64,000 bases of DNA from Collinsella sp. GTDB lineage: Bacteria; Actinomycetota; Coriobacteriia; Coriobacteriales; Coriobacteriaceae. The notes beneath the pieces are model-generated. The model worked only from the letters and a program-made list of their open reading frames with translations. It did no database searches and was not told the origin of the DNA. Both the position numbers and the translations under genes were made by a program. Below are positions 59,083-64,000 of this stretch, piece by piece; the stretch's first letter is position 1, and the number at the start of each line of letters is the position of its first letter. The stretch is taken from positions 1 to 64,000 of the forward strand of contig JAHYYP010000005.1 of NCBI GenBank assembly GCA_019424905.1. The letters are read 5' to 3'.

Positions 59083-60294
59083 ATGCTGTCTGTCGACGAG
59101 CAAATGCGTATCATCACCTCGGGCGCCGCGCAGATCGTCCCCGAGGCCGACCTTCGCAAGAAGCTTGAGAAGGGCGAGCCCCTCAACATCAAGCTTGGCG
59201 TCGATCCCACCAGCCCCGACCTGCATCTGGGCCATGCCGTGCCCCTGCGCAAGATGCGTCAGTTCCAGGACCTGGGCCACAAGGTCACCCTCATCATCGG
59301 TAACGGCACCGCACTGATCGGCGATCCTTCGGGCAAGAACTCCACCCGCCCGCAGCTTTCGCAGGAGCAGATTGAGGCCAACGCCGAGACCTACGTGAGC
59401 CAGGCCATGAAGATCCTGGATCCCGAGAAGACCACCATCGTGCACAACGGCGACTGGATCCTGTCGATGGATCTGGCCGGCCTGCTGCAGGTGTGCTCCA
59501 AGTTCACCGTCGCCCGCATCCTCGAGCGCGATGACTTTACCAAGCGCTACCAGTCCCAGACGCCGATCGCCCTGCACGAGTTCCTGTACCCCGTGATGCA
59601 GGCCTTCGACTCCGTTCAGATCAAGGCCGACGTGGAGATGGGCGGCACCGACCAGCTCTTTAACCTGCTCGCTGGTCGCGAGCTCATGGAGAAGATGGGC
59701 ATGGAGCCCCAGATCGCGCTTACCATGCCGCTGCTCGAGGGCACCGATGGCGTGCGCAAGATGTCCAAGTCCTACGGCAACTATATCGGCCTGACCGATG
59801 CTCCCAAGGATATGTTCGGCAAGACCATGTCTATCCCCGACGAGATGATCGGCAAGTACTATCGTCTGGCTAGCTCGCTCGCCCCGGCCGAGGTCGACAA
59901 GATCGACGCTGCCCTGGCCGACGGTTCCGCCGATCCCTATGAGCTCAAGCGTGCGCTGGGCCGCGACCTGTGCGACACCTATCACGGCGCCGGCGCCGGT
60001 GACGAGGCTCAGGCCGAGTTCGACCGCGTGTTCAAGGAGGGCCAGCTTGCCGACTTCCCCGAGAAGCATGTCGAGCTGACCGTCAACGACGAGGGCCAGA
60101 TCTACCTCGCAGGCCTGCTTAAGGACCTGGGCCTTTCGGCGAGCGCCGGCCAGGCCCGTCGCGACATCGACGGCGGCGGCGTCAAGATCAACGGCGAGGC
60201 TGTGGCTCCCAAGAGCTACAACATCGACCCGAGCGCCCTCAAGCTGGGCGACACCCTCTCCGTGGGCAAGCGCAAGGGCTTCAAGTTGATTTAG
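59083..60294 (+). CDS. tyrS: Tyrosyl-tRNA synthetase
   Basis: The 403-residue class I synthetase charges tRNA-Tyr. The HIGH motif appears as HLGHAV (near residue 48) and KMSKS is intact (near 226). MGGTDQLFNLLAGR (near 186) binds the amino acid. The C-terminal S4 domain (GLSASAGQARRDIDGGGVKI) binds tRNA. It resembles the TyrZ-like subgroup more than the TyrS of E. coli. The start follows AAAGGAGG. No T-box leader is present upstream. Confidence 0.95.
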   Translation: MLSVDEQMRIITSGAAQIVPEADLRKKLEKGEPLNIKLGVDPTSPDLHLGHAVPLRKMRQFQDLGHKVTLIIGNGTALIGDPSGKNSTRPQLSQEQIEANAETYVSQAMKILDPEKTTIVHNGDWILSMDLAGLLQVCSKFTVARILERDDFTKRYQSQTPIALHEFLYPVMQAFDSVQIKADVEMGGTDQLFNLLAGRELMEKMGMEPQIALTMPLLEGTDGVRKMSKSYGNYIGLTDAPKDMFGKTMSIPDEMIGKYYRLASSLAPAEVDKIDAALADGSADPYELKRALGRDLCDTYHGAGAGDEAQAEFDRVFKEGQLADFPEKHVELTVNDEGQIYLAGLLKDLGLSASAGQARRDIDGGGVKINGEAVAPKSYNIDPSALKLGDTLSVGKRKGFKLI

Positions 60295-60297
60295 TTC

Positions 60298-60432
60298 CGC
60301 CGTTCTAACGAACGGCGGACCGGCCGACGCTGCGCGGGCCGCATTTGGACAATCTGACGTTCAACTTCAAGGGCGCGACCAGAAGGTCAGCGCCCTTTCG
60401 TTTCACGTCACCTTGTCTCAAATGCGGCCCGC
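60298..60432. repeat. Nested inverted repeats and terminator after tyrS
   Basis: CCGCCGTT 60298-60305 pairs with AACGGCGG. GCGGGCCGCATTTG at 60334-60347 is matched exactly by CAAATGCGGCCCGC at 60419-60432. Between them lies AAGGGCGC 60369-60376 with GCGCCCTT 60390-60397 followed by TCGTTTC, a likely terminator. The nested form resembles a small folded element. Confidence 0.7.
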
Positions 60433-60473
60433 TCGCTGTCGTTGCCAAAACATCGGCGCTTCCGTTGTTGGCG

Positions 60474-60516
60474 CTTTGGGACGTTCCTTCTGTGCCGGCA
60501 CTTTGGGACAATCCTT
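60474..60516. repeat. Dispersed GGGAC-type intergenic repeat
   Basis: TTTGGGACGTTCC, then GTGCCGGCACTTTGGGACAA, corresponds to 6603-6638 and to 63511-63549. Role unknown. Confidence 0.55.
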
Positions 60517-60583
60517 GCCATTAATGCAAAGCAACCTGTCCCCATTGCGTCAAGCGGCGTGTGCCGTTAAGCGGAGAGGCGCA

Positions 60584-60658
60584 TTGTTGACCCATCGTTT
60601 GGGCATACAATGGCTATTGGCTTGCTGCGGTGAAGGTTTGTCCGCTCCGCAGCTTTTT
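60584..60658 (+). promoter_or_regulatory. Promoter and terminator-like leader of the adenine deaminase gene
   Basis: TTGTTG at 60584-60589 and TACAAT at 60606-60611 (16-bp spacing) form a promoter. Directly after the start of transcription comes GCTGCGG 60624-60630 paired with CCGCAGC 60647-60653 and TTTTT, a terminator-like hairpin placed before the RBS AAAGGAG. Its position implies attenuation of adenine deaminase expression, but no aptamer is recognised. Confidence 0.5.
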
Positions 60659-60678
60659 CTACGGTTAAAGGAGTATGT

Positions 60679-62499
60679 ATGTCCGTTGAGGTCATGAGGA
60701 CTGTGATCGACGCTGCCGAGGGCCGCGTGCCCGTCGACACGCTGTTTACCAATGCGCAGATCATCGACGTGTATGGCCAGCGCGTGGCGCCCGGTAGCGT
60801 TGCCGTCAAGGACGGTGTGATCGTCGGCGTGCTCTACGATGGTCGCGACGATGCCGCTGGCACCTACGAGGCAACTGAGGTCATCGACTGCCAGGGTCGC
60901 TATCTCGCTCCCGGTTTTATTGACGGGCATCTGCATATCGAGTCTTCGAACATCCGTCCCGCCGAGTATGCGCGCATGGCCGCGACGCGCGGTACCACCA
61001 CCGCCATTGCCGACAGCCACGAGATTGCCAATGTTGCCGGTCTCGACGGCTTGCGCTTTATGATTGAGGATGGCCGCCGCGCACCCATCTCCATCAAGTA
61101 CATGATGCCTTCGTGCGTGCCCGCGCTGCCCGATGAGCAGGCCGGTGCCGTTATTTCGGCTGCCGATATGCAGGCGTTTTTTGCCGAGCATCCGGGCGAT
61201 GTCTTTGGTCTGGGCGAGATGATGAACCTGCCGGGCGTCTTTATGGCCGACCCCGAGACCTGTGCTCGCATTGATGCTGCCAACCAGACGCCGTCCAGGC
61301 AGGTTGACGGCCATGCGCCGCTCGTTGCCGGTAAGGACCTCAACGCCTATGCCGCAGCGGGCATTATCGCCGACCACGAGTCGACGATTCCCGAGGAGGC
61401 GCTCGACAAGCTGTCTCGCGGCATGTACGTGATGCTGCGCGAAGGTACGTGCAGCCATGACCTGGCCAACCTGTCTCCGATGCTGCTGGAGAATCCTGCC
61501 CGTGCCCGCCGCTGCTGCTTTGCGACCGACGACCGCGCTCCTTCCGATGCGCTTGCGACCGGCATGATCGACAACGCCTGCCGCGTGGCTATCGAGGCCG
61601 GCATCGACCCGGTGGTCGCCATCTCTATGGCGTCCCTTTCCACGGCTGAGGCATTTGGCCTGGACCACGGCTGTCGCGACCCGCATGAGCTCCGTGGCGC
61701 GATCGCCCCGGGCAAACGCGCCGACCTGCTGTTGCTCGATGACCTGACGTTTGCCAAGGCTCCGCATCGTGTCTATGCCGCCGGTGCTCTGGTGGCGCAG
61801 GACGGCACCTTTGTGGGCGAGATTGCACCCGAGATGGCCGAGGTTGCGGCCCTTGCCGATGAGCTGCGCGCTTCCGTTAAACTGCCGAAGCTATCGCTCG
61901 ACGTGTTCGACTATGCCTTTAAGCCGGGCGAGGCCGTGATCGACGTGGTGCCGGGTAAGGCCATCACGGGTATGGCTCGCCCCGAGAGTGCCGAGGGCCT
62001 GCGCCGCATTATGCTGATCGAGCGCCACGGCCGCGGCGTGTCGCTGCAGGCCGAGGGCGCCGATGGCGACGGCCCCGCTGGCCTGGGCCTGGTCGGCAAG
62101 CATATCGGTCGCGGCTGGGTGCGCGGCTTTACCATCACGGGCGGTGCCATCGCCTCGACGATCGGCCACGACTCGCACAACGTGTGCGTGGTGGGCGACA
62201 GCGCGGCTGATATGATGGCTGCCGTCGAGGCCGTGGGCCAGGGCGGCCACGTGCTGGTGCGCAACGGCAAGGTCGTGGCGCGTATTCCGCTGGCGCTCGG
62301 TGGCCTTATGAGCGAAGGCACGGCCGAGGACGTTGCTGCGCAGCACGACGACTTTATGGTCAAGGCGCGCGCCATGGGTATTGAGCCGCCGCTCGACCCC
62401 ATCATGGGCATCATCTTCCTGCCCCTGCCGGTCATCCCGACGCTCCGCATCCGCCCCGAGGGCATGTTCGACGTCACAACCTTCACCTACGCCGACTAG
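60679..62499 (+). CDS. ade: Adenine deaminase
   Basis: The enzyme turns adenine into hypoxanthine and ammonia. The 606-residue protein is of the long Ade type with the metal motif FIDGHLHIESS (His near 82 and 84), SHEIANVAG (near 114), the catalytic region CCFATDDRAPSD (near 285) and the C-terminal domain with GRGWVRGFTITGGAIASTIG followed by HDSHNVCVVG (near 492). Hypoxanthine is a substrate for the purine-degradation genes of the same window, so a supply role is likely. It has its own promoter and leader hairpin. Confidence 0.95.
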   Translation: MSVEVMRTVIDAAEGRVPVDTLFTNAQIIDVYGQRVAPGSVAVKDGVIVGVLYDGRDDAAGTYEATEVIDCQGRYLAPGFIDGHLHIESSNIRPAEYARMAATRGTTTAIADSHEIANVAGLDGLRFMIEDGRRAPISIKYMMPSCVPALPDEQAGAVISAADMQAFFAEHPGDVFGLGEMMNLPGVFMADPETCARIDAANQTPSRQVDGHAPLVAGKDLNAYAAAGIIADHESTIPEEALDKLSRGMYVMLREGTCSHDLANLSPMLLENPARARRCCFATDDRAPSDALATGMIDNACRVAIEAGIDPVVAISMASLSTAEAFGLDHGCRDPHELRGAIAPGKRADLLLLDDLTFAKAPHRVYAAGALVAQDGTFVGEIAPEMAEVAALADELRASVKLPKLSLDVFDYAFKPGEAVIDVVPGKAITGMARPESAEGLRRIMLIERHGRGVSLQAEGADGDGPAGLGLVGKHIGRGWVRGFTITGGAIASTIGHDSHNVCVVGDSAADMMAAVEAVGQGGHVLVRNGKVVARIPLALGGLMSEGTAEDVAAQHDDFMVKARAMGIEPPLDPIMGIIFLPLPVIPTLRIRPEGMFDVTTFTYAD

Positions 62500-62543
62500 T
62501 CATCGGGGACGTTCTTAAACGACTAGTCATCGGGGACACTCTT
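62500..62543. repeat. Left 44-bp inverted repeat flanking the HAD gene
   Basis: This segment begins directly after the ade stop and is the reverse complement of 63564-63607 at 40 of 44 positions. It consists of two TCATCGGGGAC units in tandem, joined by a CTTAAACGACTAG link. Confidence 0.8.
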
Positions 62544-62638
62544 TGGCGGGCTGCCTGACGCCGCGACCGTAGGACCTCTGGCATGTGTGAGCTATTTGCC
62601 AGGTCCTTGTAACGTTTACGCCCGCGGAGTCTTATTTG

Positions 62639-62703
62639 AGCTCCCTTTGGGTACGTTGGAATCGGATACGCGTTTGATTCCAACAAGCCCGAAGGGAGCT
62701 TTT
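62639..62703 (+). promoter_or_regulatory. Hairpin that includes the ribosome binding site of the HAD gene
   Basis: AGCTCCCTT at 62639-62647 pairs with AAGGGAGCT at 62692-62700, and TTGGAATC 62656-62663 pairs with GATTCCAA 62676-62683. TTTT follows. AAGGGAG is also the only good ribosome binding site, 7 nt before the ATG at 62706, so folding should block translation or end transcription. Confidence 0.6.
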
Positions 62704-62705
62704 CT

Positions 62706-63500
62706 ATGTTTAAACTGATTGCATCCGATATGGACGGCACACTGCTTGACGAAAACGGCCAGGTGCCTCCTGAGACCTACGAACTGATTCTGGCGCTACA
62801 CGAGCATGGCGTGCATTTCGCCGCATCGTCAGGTCGTCGCTACGATCGCCTGTGCGAGTTCTTTGCGCCCGTTCGCGACAAGATGGACTTTGTCGCCGCT
62901 AACGGCGCCCAGGTCTACGCCGACGGTAAGATGGTAGACCGTGAGGTGTATTCCCACCTGGCGATTCGAAGGCTCGCCCAGGCCGTCAGGACGTTTCCCA
63001 ATCTGCATCTTGCGCTCTTTGACCGAACCAAGTCCTTCCTGCTCGATGACGAGTGCAAGTTCGTGCGTGAGGTCGATAAGGACCTTCCCAATGCCGAGCG
63101 CATTTGGGAGCTGCCCGATCCCAACGTAAATATCATCAAAGCGAGTATCTTTTGCGACGACAGTGCGGTTATGGACAGTGCGTACGTGCTACAGCGCGAA
63201 CTTGGTCAGCTCTTTACTTTTGCGCCTTCGGGCAACGCGTGGATCGATGCCATGCAGCCTGGTGTGTCGAAGGCCTCGGGTATCGCGCAGCTCGCGGAGC
63301 ATTACGGCATTGGACGCGACGAGGTCATGGCGTTTGGTGACTCGATGAACGACTACGAGATTATTCGCTTTGTCGGCACGGGCTGCGCGATGGAAAACGC
63401 GCGCCCCGCGCTCAAGGCGGTGGCCGATCGCGTCGTAGGCTGCAACCGCGACCACGCCGTTCAGCATGAGCTCCGTCGCGTGCTGGAGAGTCTCTCCTAA
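62706..63500 (+). CDS. Cof-type HAD-IIB phosphatase
   Basis: Members dephosphorylate sugar phosphates, flavin mononucleotide or pyridoxal phosphate. The 264-residue protein has motif I SDMDGTLLDENG (Asp at residues 8 and 10), motif II ASSGRR (near 39) and motif IV FGDSMNDYEII (near 211), plus the C2B cap between. The start is fixed by the hairpin-embedded AAGGGAG. It is framed by inverted repeats and lies next to a convergent second gene of the same family. The substrate is unknown. Confidence 0.9.
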   Translation: MFKLIASDMDGTLLDENGQVPPETYELILALHEHGVHFAASSGRRYDRLCEFFAPVRDKMDFVAANGAQVYADGKMVDREVYSHLAIRRLAQAVRTFPNLHLALFDRTKSFLLDDECKFVREVDKDLPNAERIWELPDPNVNIIKASIFCDDSAVMDSAYVLQRELGQLFTFAPSGNAWIDAMQPGVSKASGIAQLAEHYGIGRDEVMAFGDSMNDYEIIRFVGTGCAMENARPALKAVADRVVGCNRDHAVQHELRRVLESLS

Positions 63501-63510
63501 TCCGGCAGAT

Positions 63511-63607
63511 GGGGACGTTCCTTTTCTGCCGACAGTGGGGGACAGTCCTTGCAGCTTTTTGCGAAGAGTGTCCCCAGTGACTAGTCGTTTAAGAATGTCC
63601 CCAATGA
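63511..63607. repeat. GGGAC-type repeat and right 44-bp inverted repeat
   Basis: 63511-63549 is a copy of the GGGGACGTTCC unit with TCTGCCGACAG in the middle. 63564-63607 mirrors 62500-62543 (40 of 44). Together with the left copy they enclose the HAD gene in a segment of about 1.1 kb. Confidence 0.75.
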
Positions 63608-63618
63608 TTGATCAATGA

Positions 63619-64000
63619 CTAGGCGAGGGCGGCCATGATGGTGCGGGCGACGCCGTCGTGGTCGTTGTCGTATTCGGTGATGGCGTCGGCGGCCTCGCGA
63701 TCTTCGGGCTCGGCGTTGATCATGGCCATGCCGTGGCCCGCTGCCTGCAGCATGGGGATGTCGTTGATGTTGTCGCCGAACGCCCAGGCGTCGGCGAGAC
63801 GCTCGCCCAAGTGCTCGCATAGCCACGTGAGGGCCGTTCCCTTGGTGGCGCCCTCGCCCATGACCTCGATATTCATGGCGTACGAACGTGTGACCTCGAT
63901 CCCACCGAGTGTGTTGAGCTCCGCGGCGATGGCGTCGCGATCGTCCGGGTCGTGCCAGTACATGGCGATACGCTCGAGCGTCTCGACCTCGTCGATCTTG
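63619..64000 (-). CDS. Cof-type HAD hydrolase, C-terminal part
   Basis: The frame is open to the window edge; its 127 visible residues contain GTALTWLCEHLGERLADAWA and motif IV FGDNINDIPMLQAAG, followed by AMINAEPEDREAADAITE, the typical C-terminal region of HAD-IIB phosphatases. The N-terminal catalytic DxD lies beyond the window. A Met at 63963 is not the real start, because the upstream reading (KIDEVETLERIA) continues the same family sequence. It is convergent with the HAD gene at 62706. Confidence 0.85.
   Translation of the reverse strand, partial: KIDEVETLERIAMYWHDPDDRDAIAAELNTLGGIEVTRSYAMNIEVMGEGATKGTALTWLCEHLGERLADAWAFGDNINDIPMLQAAGHGMAMINAEPEDREAADAITEYDNDHDGVARTIMAALA

Noticed and set aside
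1..64000. rRNA or tRNA genes
   Set aside because: No cloverleaf with conserved TTCGA-type arms and no rRNA signature sequence was found on either strand by reading.

Overview
The window reads as a chromosome segment of a high-GC gut actinobacterium of the class Coriobacteriia, most probably Collinsella or a close relative. This is inferred from the style of the ribosomal proteins, the zinc-type uS14, the zinc-lid adenylate kinase, the anaerobic purine-catabolism genes and GC-rich codon use; no marker in the window proves the genus.

Layout. (1) 1-655: the tail of a histidine phosphatase gene, a large perfect inverted repeat and a structured leader. (2) 655-6443: rplC-rplD-rplW-rplB-rpsS-rplV-rpsC-rplP-rpmC-rpsQ-rplN-rplX, closed by a strong terminator; rpsJ is not in front of rplC. 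(3) 6500-41800: about 35.6 kb of non-ribosomal genes exactly where rplE normally follows rplX. (4) 42064-51788: the series resumes as rplE-rpsZ-rpsH-rplF-rplR-rpsE-rpmD-rplO-secY-adk-map-infA-rpmJ-rpsM-rpsK-rpsD-rpoA-rplQ, followed by a terminator and truA. (5) 52.8-64 kb: a glycosyltransferase-like protein, ArgR, a class A penicillin-binding protein, a second U32 protein, TyrRS, adenine deaminase and two HAD phosphatases, the last one cut by the window edge.

The 35.6-kb block has three parts. 6.9-23.3 kb: a Gfo/Idh/MocA oxidoreductase with a DeoR regulator, RluA, a U32 protein, RidA, a YheO-type regulator, an NCS2 purine permease, SsnA, YgfK, a four-cluster ferredoxin and a two-domain (2Fe-2S plus molybdopterin) xanthine dehydrogenase. 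23.4-30.6 kb: an accessory or defence-like stretch with an AbiEi/DUF559-like protein, an archaeal-type ATPase with a DUF234 tail, a DnaQ-like exonuclease and a GmrSD-type (DUF262-DUF1524) protein, threaded with three arrays of 48-nt palindromic units and a possible small-RNA/small-protein locus. 30.7-41.8 kb: a membrane protein, a second YheO-type regulator, YgeX, YgeY, YgeW, a MocA-like cytidylyltransferase, a hydantoinase, YqeC, YqeB and XdhC.

Together ssnA, ygfK, xdhD-like, ygeX, ygeY, ygeW, hyuA, mocA-like, yqeB, yqeC and xdhC form the gene set known from E. coli (the yge/yqe/ygf cluster) and from purine-degrading gut anaerobes. It links a labile-selenium molybdenum hydroxylase to opening of the purine ring, transfer of carbamoyl groups and release of pyruvate and ammonia from 2,3-diaminopropionate. 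The permease, RidA (which removes the 2-aminoacrylate made by YgeX) and the distant adenine deaminase fit the same flux. Functions are assigned from motifs and context, without database searches.
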